Position numbers and translations under genes: made by a program
Notes under the pieces: generated by a model
Database searches by the model: none
Seen by the model: only the letters and a program-made list of their open reading frames with translations
What the model was told of the DNA's origin: nothing
Shown: piece after piece, positions 27,424 through 35,699 of the stretch
Position numbering within the stretch: the first letter of the stretch is position 1
How the letters are laid out: each line of letters begins with the position of its first letter
NCBI GenBank assembly: GCA_030833905.1
Contig: JAURGG010000006.1
Span: forward strand, 1-45,054
Length of the DNA: 45,054 bases
Reading direction: 5' to 3'
From: Schleiferiaceae bacterium
Lineage (GTDB): Bacteria > Bacteroidota > Bacteroidia > Flavobacteriales > Schleiferiaceae

Positions 27424-28029
27424 TTAGAGCTTAATACGAGCTCCAAGCCGTACGATTCCAAAAGTTGCATTCAGAGAGCCATTTCGGCCAAAGTCAGATT
27501 GCTGGGACCAACCTGTGGTGAACTTCCAGGTTTTGTTGGGTTCCCAGTTCATCGAAGCGGTGTGCCGAATCCTGCGGGGGTCAGACCATGGCGCAAAACT
27601 GGACATCCACAGCTCCGAACCCCATTCTGGAGTCAGACGGCCGAATTTGCGTTCTGCATACATTCCGAAGCGAACGCGCGCAGCGCGGTTGACGTGGTAG
27701 CGTGTTCCGAGAGTGATGTCGGCGATTTTAGTGCCTTTGTAGCGGGGCTTCCACGACTTTTCTAATGCAATGGTGTGGCGCGGATTCACCTGTGCGTTCA
27801 GGGGGGCGCGGAACTCGTAGAAGTACTTCCAGTTGCGTCGCGCATCGCGGGTGAGCCGAAGGTCTGAGAATTGCTGGTATCCCGAGCTCCGCCAGCGCGA
27901 CTCAAATGAGGCTCCGAGGTCCCAGCGTTTGTTCACCGCGTACTTCACGTTAAGTGCGGTCCAAACTTCGGTTTGGGCATGCACTGCAAGCGCACACGCA
28001 AGAGCGGTGGCAACGGCCAGCAACCTCAT
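27424..28029 (-). CDS. DUF2490 outer-membrane protein
   Basis: From the ATG at 28029 the 201-residue product has a signal peptide (MRLLAVATALACALAVHAQ) and then a series of amphipathic strands with aromatic girdles (TEVWTALNVKYAVNKRWDLGA, YFYEFRAPLN, FGMYAERKFG, WKFTTGWSQQSD) ending in a charged-hydrophobic strand. This suggests a small outer-membrane beta barrel of the DUF2490 family, which is uncharacterised. The frame is open nine codons further up, but that would overlap the preceding stop and spoil the signal peptide. It is the last gene of the minus-strand photolyase operon, one base after the stop of the small membrane protein. Confidence 0.8.
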   Translation of the reverse strand: MRLLAVATALACALAVHAQTEVWTALNVKYAVNKRWDLGASFESRWRSSGYQQFSDLRLTRDARRNWKYFYEFRAPLNAQVNPRHTIALEKSWKPRYKGTKIADITLGTRYHVNRAARVRFGMYAERKFGRLTPEWGSELWMSSFAPWSDPRRIRHTASMNWEPNKTWKFTTGWSQQSDFGRNGSLNATFGIVRLGARIKL

Positions 28030-28030
28030 A

Positions 28031-28303
28031 CTAGAGTCCGAAAAGGGCCGCAGCAAGGAGCGCGCTAAAAATGATGTACAGCAAGGGACGAATCATTTTG
28101 TGGACAATGTCCTTGGCGCAGCGCTCGCCCCGAAAGGTGAGGATTCCGCGCGAAGGATCCAAGGGGTGGGGCTGAAGCACCTTTCGGCGGATCATTTCTT
28201 GGTGAAGCAGGGATTCGCTCAGGCGAATTCCGCCTTTAGGATTCTCGTAGCGGTACACCATTCCGCGGAAGTAAATCGCTATGATGTGAAGGTCGTGCTG
28301 CAT
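28031..28303 (-). CDS. small uncharacterised membrane protein
   Basis: The 90-residue product has one hydrophobic helix at its C-terminus (LLYIIFSALLAAALFGL) and a basic soluble part. I do not recognise a family. A second ATG at 28261 would give 76 residues starting MVYRYENPKGG. The first ATG is nine bases after the cryptochrome stop, so it fits translational linkage. It sits between the DASH cryptochrome and the DUF2490 gene in the same transcript. A single C-terminal helix could make it a tail-anchored protein. Its position suggests, but does not show, a role linked to light response. Confidence 0.6.
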   Translation of the reverse strand: MQHDLHIIAIYFRGMVYRYENPKGGIRLSESLLHQEMIRRKVLQPHPLDPSRGILTFRGERCAKDIVHKMIRPLLYIIFSALLAAALFGL

Positions 28304-28312
28304 TCGGCCAAG

Positions 28313-29536
28313 TTAGCCACGGCGAAGCCAATGTGCACGAAAGGTCCCGTCGGCGTCGTAGTCGGATGCTTGTTTGGCGGTATTGAAGCGGCGAACGGGG
28401 CGCGGATCATTGCCGACTCCCGCGATGTAGGCCCAATTGGCCCAATTGCTTGCAGGATCGTAGTCAAGGAGTTGCGATTCAAAGTAGGCCGCGCCGTACC
28501 TCCAGTCCATGCCGAGGTCGTGAATGAGGTAGGACGCCATGTTTTGCCGCGCACGGTTGCTGCTGAACCCTGTTTCGGCCAGTTCGCGCATGCCGGCATC
28601 AACAAAATCATCTCCGGTGGTGCCGTCCACCCAGCGTTGAAAGGCCTTAACGTTGAATCCATTTTTTGGCGGAACCTCACGAAATCCCTTCTTCTGGAAC
28701 AACGTGGGCCCTGCCGTGTATGCTACCCACTGAAAGTACTCGCGCCATAGGAGTTCGACGCGAATCCATTCCACGTCTGGACTGCCACCGAGTTCGTCCT
28801 CGAGGTCCAAGCAGGTTTGCCAAATTCGCTGTGGGCTAATAGCTCCCGAGGCGAGCCAGGGTGAAAATTTCGTCGAAAACTCCGTTCCGAGGAGCCCGTT
28901 GCGCCGGGTTTTGTACACCGCGGCGCCATCTGGATTCTTAGTGTAGGCATCAAGTCGGGCGAGCGCCGCGGCTTCGCCCGCTTCAAACGGAAAGGCCTCA
29001 CTCTGTGAAGTGGGGCTGAAGTCGTAGGCCTCAGTATGCAATTCTTCAAGGTCGAACAAGAATGCTTCGCGCTCGATACGGTGCCGAAAAGGGGTGAACG
29101 TGGGTGGAAGCCGATCCAAGCCGCCGGGGACTTCGCCAGGTGTCAGTAGGGTATGGGTCCAAAAGGCCCGCGTTGGAATACCGAGCGCATTCACTTCGGA
29201 TTCCTGGCGCCGTTCTTCAGTTGCTACGGCTCGGCTGTACAGCAAAGTGTGCGGCCGGTTGGCACGTAGCCAATCCAAAATGCTTCCAGGCGTTTGCTGC
29301 AGTTCCACTCCGTGGGCCTTGAGCTCGTGAGCGAGGGCACTCAGTCCTTCGCGAATCCACGTGGCCCGCTTGGGGCTCATTCGCGGAATTCCACCGAGTC
29401 CCTGAGCGCGGTCAAGGTGATTCCACGCGTACACCGCCCGCAGTTCGTTACCGGTACTGTGTGCGAGTTCTCGGGCGGAATCCCAGCAAGCGTTGTCGCT
29501 TAATCTCTGGTCGTGACGCACCCACCAAACGATCAT
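28313..29536 (-). CDS. DASH-type cryptochrome/photolyase
   Basis: DASH proteins are FAD flavoproteins that repair cyclobutane dimers in single-stranded DNA and may also act as light sensors. The 407-residue product has an N-terminal alpha/beta photolyase domain (VWWVRHDQRLSDN) and an FAD domain: TKFSPWLASGAISP (about 222-235), ELLWREYFQW (261-270), SSNRARQNMASYL (325-337), then DWRYGAAYFES, LLDYDPASNWANW and GVGNDPR. These are the DASH versions. The C-terminus stops soon after FRAHW without the usual PEL ending. Its ATG overlaps the TGA of the Fe-S photolyase gene, so the two flavoproteins are made together. Confidence 0.93.
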   Translation of the reverse strand: MIVWWVRHDQRLSDNACWDSARELAHSTGNELRAVYAWNHLDRAQGLGGIPRMSPKRATWIREGLSALAHELKAHGVELQQTPGSILDWLRANRPHTLLYSRAVATEERRQESEVNALGIPTRAFWTHTLLTPGEVPGGLDRLPPTFTPFRHRIEREAFLFDLEELHTEAYDFSPTSQSEAFPFEAGEAAALARLDAYTKNPDGAAVYKTRRNGLLGTEFSTKFSPWLASGAISPQRIWQTCLDLEDELGGSPDVEWIRVELLWREYFQWVAYTAGPTLFQKKGFREVPPKNGFNVKAFQRWVDGTTGDDFVDAGMRELAETGFSSNRARQNMASYLIHDLGMDWRYGAAYFESQLLDYDPASNWANWAYIAGVGNDPRPVRRFNTAKQASDYDADGTFRAHWLRRG

Positions 29537-31053
29537 AAATAATTTATTTTAAGTAAGTTGGATTCTGCTTGTTCAAGTAACGATTCACGGTGGTCGGGCT
29601 TCATCTTGTCCCAGGTCCGGTACACCATGCCCACACGAGGGTTGCGCTCGAGAAGGTGTCGGTTCCGCGCATAAAAATGCCAGTACAGGGCGTTGAAGGG
29701 GCAAGCGCGTTCACCCACTTTTTCGGCAACGGAATAGGCACAGTTGGCGCAGTGATTGCCCTGCTTGTGGATGTAGGCACCGCTGCTGACGTAGGGTTTG
29801 GTTCCGACGATTCCGCCGTCGGCGTACTGGCTCATGCCCCGAGTGTTGGGCATTTCGACCCATTCGAGGGCGTCGATGTAGATTCCGAGGTACCAGGCGT
29901 CAAGTTCGCGCGGGTCGAATCCGGCCAAAAGCGCGAAGTTGCCCACGACCATAAGCCGCTGGATATGGTGGGCATAGGCGGTGCGAAGGCTTTGGCCCAC
30001 CGCGACCTGCATGCAGCGCATCTGGGTTTTGCCCGTGTACATCCAGTCGGGGAGTGGTCGCTGGTGGTTGAAGTAGTTCAGCTCGGCGTATTCGGGCATT
30101 TGGGCCCAGTAAATTCCGCGAACGTACTCGCGCCAGCCGAGAATTTGGCGGATAAATCCCTCAGCGGCGGGCAGTGGGAAGGTCTCAGGATCGCTCCGCC
30201 AGGCCTTTTCAGCCGCTTCAATCACTTCACGCGGATGAAGCATTTTGGTGTTTAGCGCGAACGATATTCGGCTGTGAAACAGAAAATCCTGGCCCTCAGC
30301 GAGCGCATCTTGGTAGCGGCCAAATAAGGGGAGCCCGAACTGAATAAAGTGGTTGAGAAGAGCCAAGGATTCACTGCGGTCGCAGGGCCAAGGGAAGTCG
30401 TCAGCAAGTGCGTCGCCCCAGCGCGGGATTTCGTGGCGGTCCAGGCGAGCGTCGATCTCGCGTACGTCATGGTGAGCCCGCCATTCGGCCGGAACCGGCT
30501 GCTTCGGGTCCCAAGCTGCGCGGTTGTCGGAGTCGAAGTTCCAGGTCCCGCCCTCAGGCTGCCTGGATGCATCGAGCAAAACACCATGGCGCACGCGCAT
30601 CGCCCGGTAGAACGATTCCATGAGGTAGGTCTTTTTGCCGGCAAAGTGGGTGGCAAGTGTGCCGCGTTCGGTGAGAAAGTGTTCGCTGGGTACACAGGTT
30701 CCGATACCGTGAAGCGCTTGATCAACCCGGTATTCGTCGGGCTCTTGGTACTCAACGACCAAGTCGGTGCCCACCGAAAGTTCGCGTTTGAGGGCCTCGA
30801 GGTTGGCACGAAGGCTTCCTTTTTGGCGCGGATCGTCGAGTGTCCAGTATTCTACCCGGTGCCCGGATTGGCGAAGGTGCTGTGCAAACTGCTGGATTCC
30901 GTGCAGAAATGCCAGCATCTTTTGGCGGTGGTGGGGTGCGTAGCGGAGCTCCTCGCCCGACTCAAAAAGGGCATACACGACATCCTCGCGCACCTCGCGA
31001 AACCAGGAATGCAGCGGGTTGAGTTGGTCGCCGAGGATTAGGCGAAGAATCAT
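29533..31053 (-). CDS. iron-sulfur photolyase/cryptochrome (FeS-BCP/CryPro, PhrB-like)
   Basis: This family repairs (6-4) photoproducts or signals light, with FAD, a 4Fe-4S cluster and in studied members a ribolumazine antenna. The 506-residue length is typical. It starts [15 protein letters not shown] and has the FAD region [11 protein letters not shown] and MQVAVGQSL. Cysteines at 347, 435, 438 and 451 have the same spacing as the cluster ligands of Agrobacterium PhrB (350, 438, 441, 454, from memory), with HCANCAY and RACPFN around them. Its start overlaps the DUF2256 stop and its stop overlaps the DASH start, both as ATGA. Repair versus signalling cannot be settled from sequence by eye. 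Confidence 0.95.
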   Translation of the reverse strand: MILRLILGDQLNPLHSWFREVREDVVYALFESGEELRYAPHHRQKMLAFLHGIQQFAQHLRQSGHRVEYWTLDDPRQKGSLRANLEALKRELSVGTDLVVEYQEPDEYRVDQALHGIGTCVPSEHFLTERGTLATHFAGKKTYLMESFYRAMRVRHGVLLDASRQPEGGTWNFDSDNRAAWDPKQPVPAEWRAHHDVREIDARLDRHEIPRWGDALADDFPWPCDRSESLALLNHFIQFGLPLFGRYQDALAEGQDFLFHSRISFALNTKMLHPREVIEAAEKAWRSDPETFPLPAAEGFIRQILGWREYVRGIYWAQMPEYAELNYFNHQRPLPDWMYTGKTQMRCMQVAVGQSLRTAYAHHIQRLMVVGNFALLAGFDPRELDAWYLGIYIDALEWVEMPNTRGMSQYADGGIVGTKPYVSSGAYIHKQGNHCANCAYSVAEKVGERACPFNALYWHFYARNRHLLERNPRVGMVYRTWDKMKPDHRESLLEQAESNLLKINYL

Positions 31054-31205
31054 TCGAGCTGCTTTTTCTTGGATTCAGCGCGGCAGCGGTCCGAGCAAAA
31101 CTTGACCTGGTCCCAATCGCGTTCCCACTTTTTGCGCCACGTAAAGGGTCGACCGCAGTGGGTGCAGTCCTTTTGGGGCAGATTGGATTTAGCTACGCCG
31201 CGCAC
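31050..31205 (-). CDS. DUF2256 small zinc-ribbon-like protein (51 residues)
   Basis: I found this by translating the minus strand between the photolyase and the flavin reductase. A GTG at 31205 gives [14 protein letters not shown] and the sequence runs through [20 protein letters not shown] and [10 protein letters not shown]. The two CxxC-type pairs (Cys14, Cys17, Cys37, Cys41) and the W-rich basic centre are the DUF2256 pattern, a family whose members are about 50 residues long and often lie beside photolyase genes. It probably binds zinc; its function is unknown. The start is four bases after the flavin reductase stop; the TGA overlaps the photolyase ATG. No ATG start is available in this frame. 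Confidence 0.88.
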   Translation of the reverse strand: MRGVAKSNLPQKDCTHCGRPFTWRKKWERDWDQVKFCSDRCRAESKKKQLE

Positions 31206-31209
31206 GGGG

Positions 31210-31839
31210 TTAAAGCTGCTCAGGATGGGATTCGGGCTGGGCGTAGCTCAGCGCTACCAGCGCGCTGCTGTGGTGGTAGGTGTCGAGTCCCTGGGCCAAA
31301 AGGAGGTCGTCAGGATGCTGCACGTGACCTCTGGGGTGCACCGTCGCCGACGGGTGCACGTGAACCTCAACAACCGAACCCAAGACGAGTACGGTTCCGC
31401 CTGCGAGCTGGTGTTCTTCAGTGAGCTGCAGTCCGTAGGCCACCACGGCGTCGTGGATCCGGGGCGCGTGAAGCGTTTCAAACGCTTCCCAGTTAAGACC
31501 CACCGCGTCCAGTTCGCTTTCGCCCTCAGGGTACTTAGCGCTGCACTGGTGGAGTTGCTGGGCCTGAGCGGTTCCGCCCGCGAGCACGTGAAAGCCAAAG
31601 CAGCCTTGGGCGCGCACGTAGCGAAGCCCCTGGTGTTCTGCAGTCAACGGGCGAAAAAGGAATCCGAGCTGCGGCGGATTCGCGCTAACGTGAAGTGTTT
31701 GGCTGAACACGGCCGCATTGGCGACACCTTGGGGCGAAAAGCTGGTGAGCAACCCCACCTGCCGCGGGCCGCCCAACGAATTGAAGAACTGTGCGCGGAA
31801 GCGGGGTTCCCACGCGTTCCAAGTTTCCGGAGTAAGCAT
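31210..31839 (-). CDS. flavin reductase-like FMN-binding protein
   Basis: The 209-residue product fits the flavin-reductase-like split barrel: [29 protein letters not shown] at the N-terminus, [11 protein letters not shown], a middle part with the pattern [31 protein letters not shown], and a C-terminal strand [13 protein letters not shown]. Such proteins reduce or bind FMN/FAD. Within this operon it may keep photolyase flavins reduced or provide flavin, an inference from position only. Its ATG follows the SDR stop with no gap; the small DUF2256 gene begins four bases after its own stop. Confidence 0.85.
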   Translation of the reverse strand: MLTPETWNAWEPRFRAQFFNSLGGPRQVGLLTSFSPQGVANAAVFSQTLHVSANPPQLGFLFRPLTAEHQGLRYVRAQGCFGFHVLAGGTAQAQQLHQCSAKYPEGESELDAVGLNWEAFETLHAPRIHDAVVAYGLQLTEEHQLAGGTVLVLGSVVEVHVHPSATVHPRGHVQHPDDLLLAQGLDTYHHSSALVALSYAQPESHPEQL

Positions 31840-32520
31840 TTAGGGGCGCAAGCTGCTCATACCGCCGTCGACGCCCAAAACTTGGCCGCTGATCCATGGA
31901 TTGTCGATTAAGGCGAGGCCGGCATGGGCTAGTTCGCCCACCTGACCCACTCGCTTGAGGGGGTGGCGCTCAGCTGCAGCGGCAGCACGTGCCTCGTTGC
32001 CCAACAGCTTTGAAGCCAGGGGAGTGTCGGTGAGCGAAGGAGCCACCGCGTTCACGCGCACGGCAGGCGCCCATTCGGCGGCCAGCGACCGAACAAGGCC
32101 TTCAACGGCCCCTTTGGCCATGGCGATGCTGGCGTGGTAGCTCATTCCTTGGCCCACGGCCACGGTGCTGAATAACAAGGCGGCACCTTGAGCTGCACGC
32201 AAGGCCTTTTCGGCTTTTTGCAGTGCCAAAGCTGCACCCAGTGCATTGATTTCGAAGTCGCTGCGGAATTCTTCTGGTTTGTAGCCCTTGAACGGCTTAA
32301 GGTTGATGCTGCCCGGAGCATAGATGAATCCGTCCAGCGCCTCCGGAAGTCCTGAACCGTCCCAATTCAGGATGTCGGCTTGAAATTCTGTTAAATTGGG
32401 GTGGACAAGGCCCGATTCGCTGCGCGACAGTCCGACTACGGCGTCCCCGCGGTTCAAAAGGAGTTCCGTGAGGGCGCGTCCGATTCCGCTCCGGTGCCCA
32501 ACGACAAAGTAGGTTTTCAT
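31840..32520 (-). CDS. SDR-family oxidoreductase with unusual active site
   Basis: The 226-residue product begins MKTYFVVGHRSGIGRAL, the Rossmann dinucleotide loop of short-chain dehydrogenases, and ends with the family SGQVLGVDGGMSSLRP. The usual catalytic Tyr-x-x-x-Lys is missing: the segment reads SYHASIAMAKGA, with Ile four residues before the Lys. A Tyr is present eight residues before the Lys. I recall SDRs next to photolyase genes with similar HASIAxAK segments, so this may be family-wide. The ATG at 32520 is chosen because the Rossmann strand follows at once. It is the first gene of the light operon, divergent from hutH. No clear -7 box is visible for it. Confidence 0.85.
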   Translation of the reverse strand: MKTYFVVGHRSGIGRALTELLLNRGDAVVGLSRSESGLVHPNLTEFQADILNWDGSGLPEALDGFIYAPGSINLKPFKGYKPEEFRSDFEINALGAALALQKAEKALRAAQGAALLFSTVAVGQGMSYHASIAMAKGAVEGLVRSLAAEWAPAVRVNAVAPSLTDTPLASKLLGNEARAAAAAERHPLKRVGQVGELAHAGLALIDNPWISGQVLGVDGGMSSLRP

Positions 32521-32543
32521 ACCATGGCTAACACCGCCGGGAC

Positions 32544-32551
32544 TACTTTTG
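32544..32551 (+). promoter_or_regulatory. -7 promoter box of hutH
   Basis: TACTTTTG matches TAnnTTTG, 17 bases before the ATG at 32569, the same distance as in nusB. It lies downstream of an earlier in-frame ATG (32524), which argues against that start. Confidence 0.55.
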
Positions 32552-32568
32552 TTGAAACCCTTGACCGC

Positions 32569-34077
32569 ATGGCGCAGCACCCCCTCAACCTGACCCACCA
32601 TTGGACCCTTTCGGACTGGCAGCACGTGGCCGAAGGCCGCGCAGATTTGATGTTGAGTCCGTCCGACCGCAAGCTCGTGGCCGCAAACCGAGCCGCAGTC
32701 GAGCGCGGAATCGAGTCCGGCCGTGTCGTCTACGGGGTCAATACCGGTTTTGGGGCGCTTTGCACGACCGCTGTGGCGCGCGAAGATTTGCGTGCACTTC
32801 AGCGAAACTTAATCATTAGCCACGCGGCGGGCGCGGGTCCATTGGCCGAGCCGGCCATTGTTCGCCTCATGCTGGCGTCGAAAGCGCGGAACCTTGCACT
32901 GGCGCACTCCGGCGTTCGCCCCGAACTCCTCGATGCGGTGCTGACGCTGTACCGTGCTGATGCGTTGCCCGAAGTTCCGCTTATGGGTTCACTGGGTGCG
33001 TCCGGTGACTTGGCGCCACTCGCGCACCTGTCGCTTGCCTTGCTCGGTGAAGCCCACGTACTGCACCGCGGGCACCGCAAGCCGGCGGCTCAGTTCTGGG
33101 AAGAACTCGGCGTGGAGCCCCAAGTGCTCGAGGCCAAAGAGGGACTTGCGCTCATCAACGGAACCCAGTTCATGCAAGCTGTGGGTCTGGCGTCTGCACT
33201 CAAGGCGGCACAGGTGGCTGCCTGGGCTGATGCCGTCGGAACCGCTTCACTACTGGCCTTTGACGGAATGCCTTCGCCGTTTGAGGACCGGGTTCACGCC
33301 TTGCGTCCGCACCAGGGTCAAGGAATGGTGGCGCAGAACATTCGCTCCTGGGCTGAGGGATCGCCGCTGTGGCACTACGAAAAGCCGCATGTGCAGGATC
33401 CGTACTCCTTTCGCTGCATGCCCCAAGTTCACGGCGCAAGCCGCGATGCATGGCGCTACGTCGTGGGCGTTCTGCAGACAGAGTCCGCATCTGTGACCGA
33501 CAACCCTTTGGTATTCACTGAAAGCGGAGATGGGGTGAGTGCCGGACATTTTCACGGACAACCGCTAGCACTAGCCTTTGACTACGCCAAAATTGCGAGT
33601 GCCGAGTGGGGCAGCATCAGCGAGCGCCGCATCAACCAACTTACGCTGGGCAAGCGCGGCCTTCCGATGTTTTTGGCCGCAGACAGCGGTGTCGAAAGCG
33701 GACTGATGATCGTACAGTATGCCGCGGCGGCTCTGGTGAGCCGAAACAAGCAGCGCGCCACGCCCGCAAGTGCCGACAGTATTGATAGCAGTGCGGGCCA
33801 AGAGGACCACGTCAGTATGGGCGCCAACGCAGCAACTGATTTGTACGAGGTTTTGGGCAACGTCGAGCGCATTCTTGCCATGGAATGGCTGTGCGCCGTG
33901 CAGGCCTCTGAACGCAGCGGTCGAAACCTCGGTCCGCGCCTCGAAGCCCTAAAGCAGGATTTTCGGTCGAAGTACCCGGCCACATCTGGAGATTACTACG
34001 CCCACGAGGCGATGGAGGCTTCGCTCGCGTTTGTTGCGGCCGCCAAGCTCAGCAGCCTGGACTCGAGCGCGTTTTAA
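32569..34077 (+). CDS. hutH: histidine ammonia-lyase
   Basis: HutH removes ammonia from histidine to give urocanate. The 502-residue form has the MIO-forming Ala-Ser-Gly in GSLGASGDLAPLAHL at residues 144-146, next to the position in known enzymes (Ser143). Other motifs are YGVNTGFG, HAAGAGP, NGTQFMQA, QDPYSFRCMPQVHG and NPLVF. The frame is open upstream, with ATGs at 32524 and 32401. I chose 32569 because a promoter box ends 17 bases before it and the length and MIO position become typical. The rest of the histidine utilisation pathway is not here. The stop overlaps the convergent rsmE stop by three bases (TTAA). Confidence 0.95.
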   Translation: MAQHPLNLTHHWTLSDWQHVAEGRADLMLSPSDRKLVAANRAAVERGIESGRVVYGVNTGFGALCTTAVAREDLRALQRNLIISHAAGAGPLAEPAIVRLMLASKARNLALAHSGVRPELLDAVLTLYRADALPEVPLMGSLGASGDLAPLAHLSLALLGEAHVLHRGHRKPAAQFWEELGVEPQVLEAKEGLALINGTQFMQAVGLASALKAAQVAAWADAVGTASLLAFDGMPSPFEDRVHALRPHQGQGMVAQNIRSWAEGSPLWHYEKPHVQDPYSFRCMPQVHGASRDAWRYVVGVLQTESASVTDNPLVFTESGDGVSAGHFHGQPLALAFDYAKIASAEWGSISERRINQLTLGKRGLPMFLAADSGVESGLMIVQYAAAALVSRNKQRATPASADSIDSSAGQEDHVSMGANAATDLYEVLGNVERILAMEWLCAVQASERSGRNLGPRLEALKQDFRSKYPATSGDYYAHEAMEASLAFVAAAKLSSLDSSAF

Positions 34078-34787
34078 ACGTTTTCGAAGCGCTGGGCAAA
34101 GGCAGCCACCGCATAGAGTCCCGCTGTTTCGGTGCGCAGCCGGTGCGGCCCGAGGTGTACTAAACCAAAGCCAGCCTTTTGGGCTTCAGCGACTTCGGCT
34201 GCAGTGAAGTCGCCTTCAGGTCCGATGCACACGGCCCACGATTCCTCAGGCGATGCGCGCAGCTCACTAGGTAGAAATGCGGGATTTACCCCATCAACGA
34301 GCGCGGCAATCGCCTTTCGCTCTGCAGCGCATTGGGCGACCGCTTCACTGAAGGCGATGGGTCCATTCAGTACAGGTAGGATACCCTTTTGGCTTTGCTT
34401 GCACGCGGCCTGCATCACGCGTACCAGCCGGTCGTGCTTCAGGTGCTTGCGTTCGGATCGGGCGCATTCCAAAAGGGTTACCGCATGAATCCCCATTTCC
34501 ACAGCTTTTTCGAGCAGCCACTCGGTGCGGTCGGCGTTCTTGGTAGGGGCTAGGTACAGGTGTAAATGGCCCGACACCATTCCGTAGTTGGAATGCTCAA
34601 CCGCGTCTGCGACAACGGCTTCGCGCTTGCCCACAAAGCGAATTGGGCCGTCCCACGCCGACCCGAGACCGTCGAGCACGCGTACCGGATCTCCGTCGTT
34701 GAGCCTTAGGACACTTCGCGCATGACGAGCCTCTTCTTCGCTGAGAATGAGGTTGCTGCCTTGGCGAAGTCCCCAAAAATGATGCAT
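34074..34787 (-). CDS. rsmE: 16S rRNA m3U1498 methyltransferase RsmE
   Basis: RsmE methylates N3 of U1498 in 16S rRNA using S-adenosylmethionine. The 237-residue SPOUT protein has the N-terminal PUA-like part (LSEEEARHARSVLRLNDGDPVRVLDG), EWLLEKAVEMGIHAV, and the cofactor-binding knot (VCIGPEGDFTAAEVAEA, LGPHRLRTETAGLYA). It begins directly after the rimK stop and is the last gene of the tsaD operon. Confidence 0.95.
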   Translation of the reverse strand: MHHFWGLRQGSNLILSEEEARHARSVLRLNDGDPVRVLDGLGSAWDGPIRFVGKREAVVADAVEHSNYGMVSGHLHLYLAPTKNADRTEWLLEKAVEMGIHAVTLLECARSERKHLKHDRLVRVMQAACKQSQKGILPVLNGPIAFSEAVAQCAAERKAIAALVDGVNPAFLPSELRASPEESWAVCIGPEGDFTAAEVAEAQKAGFGLVHLGPHRLRTETAGLYAVAAFAQRFENV

Positions 34788-35699
34788 CTAGGCTCCGATT
34801 TTGTCCTTTGCCTTGGCCTTAGATTGACCGTGGTTGGTGGCGATGTAGTCGATGATGTGGCCCGCCACGTCAATGCCGGTCACGGTTTCTACGCCGCGAA
34901 GTCCGGGGGAAGAGTTGACCTCCATAATCAATGGCCCGCGGGCACTTTGCAGCATGTCTACTCCGGCTACCTTAAGTCCGAGCGCCTTTGCGGCCTTGAC
35001 GGCCATCGCGCGTTCGCTGGCCTTCAACTTAATCGGAATCCCGCTGCCCCCGCTGTGCAGGTTGCTCCGGAACTCGCCTTCGCGGCCTTGGCGCTTGTAC
35101 GCGGCTACGACCTGTCCACCGACTACGATGGCGCGGATGTCGGCTCCTTTGGCTTCTTTAATGAACTCTTGCACCAAAATATTGGCATCGAGTGAATAGA
35201 AGGCCTCGATTACGCTGCGGGCGGCCGTTTTGGATTCCGCCAGCACCACGCCCTTGCCTTGGGTACCCTCTAAGAGCTTGACGACGAGCGGAGCTCCGCC
35301 CACCTCTTTAATCAGGGCATCGACGTCCGAAGGCTGCTTGGCCACCGCGGTGCGCGGAATCGCCACGCCCTCTTTGGCCAAAATTTGAAGGGCGCGGAGC
35401 TTGTCGCGTGAACGCACAAGGGCGAGGCTACTTACGGGCGTAAAAACCTGCTTCATCTCAAGCTGGCGAAGCATGGCGGCGCCGTAGTCGGTAATTGAGG
35501 CTCCGATGCGCGGAATCACTGCGTCAACCCCCTCAATACGATGGTCACCGTAGTAAATATCCAATTCGTTGGCTGATAGGACGGCATAGCTCCGCCCAAT
35601 ATTCATCACCTTGGCGCTGTGGCCGCGCGATTCAGCCGCTTCAACCAAGCGGCGGGTAGAGTAGAGGTTGCGGTTGGCCGAAAGGATGAGCAGGTTCAT
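34788..35699 (-). CDS. rimK: RimK-type alpha-L-glutamate ligase
   Basis: RimK adds glutamates to the C-terminus of ribosomal protein S6 and can make polyglutamate. The 303-residue ATP-grasp protein shows DAVIPRIGASITDYG, SRDKLRALQILAKEG, the ATP loop LVVKLLEGTQGKGV, QEFIKEAKGADIRAIVVG and the metal site IMEVNSSPGLRGVE. A lysine-rich tail (SKAKAKDKIGA) follows. Its ATG overlaps the stop of the retropepsin-like protease gene (ATGA), and rsmE begins directly after it. In Pseudomonas, RimK is paired with the protease RimB, so the pairing here is meaningful. Confidence 0.93.
   Translation of the reverse strand: MNLLILSANRNLYSTRRLVEAAESRGHSAKVMNIGRSYAVLSANELDIYYGDHRIEGVDAVIPRIGASITDYGAAMLRQLEMKQVFTPVSSLALVRSRDKLRALQILAKEGVAIPRTAVAKQPSDVDALIKEVGGAPLVVKLLEGTQGKGVVLAESKTAARSVIEAFYSLDANILVQEFIKEAKGADIRAIVVGGQVVAAYKRQGREGEFRSNLHSGGSGIPIKLKASERAMAVKAAKALGLKVAGVDMLQSARGPLIMEVNSSPGLRGVETVTGIDVAGHIIDYIATNHGQSKAKAKDKIGA

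Noticed and set aside
27833-28750. 305-residue plus-strand open frame
   Set aside because: It is antisense to three coupled genes with signal peptide, membrane helix and cryptochrome motifs.
31069-31911. 280-residue plus-strand open frame across the flavin reductase
   Set aside because: It is antisense to the DUF2256 and flavin reductase genes; no motif supports it.
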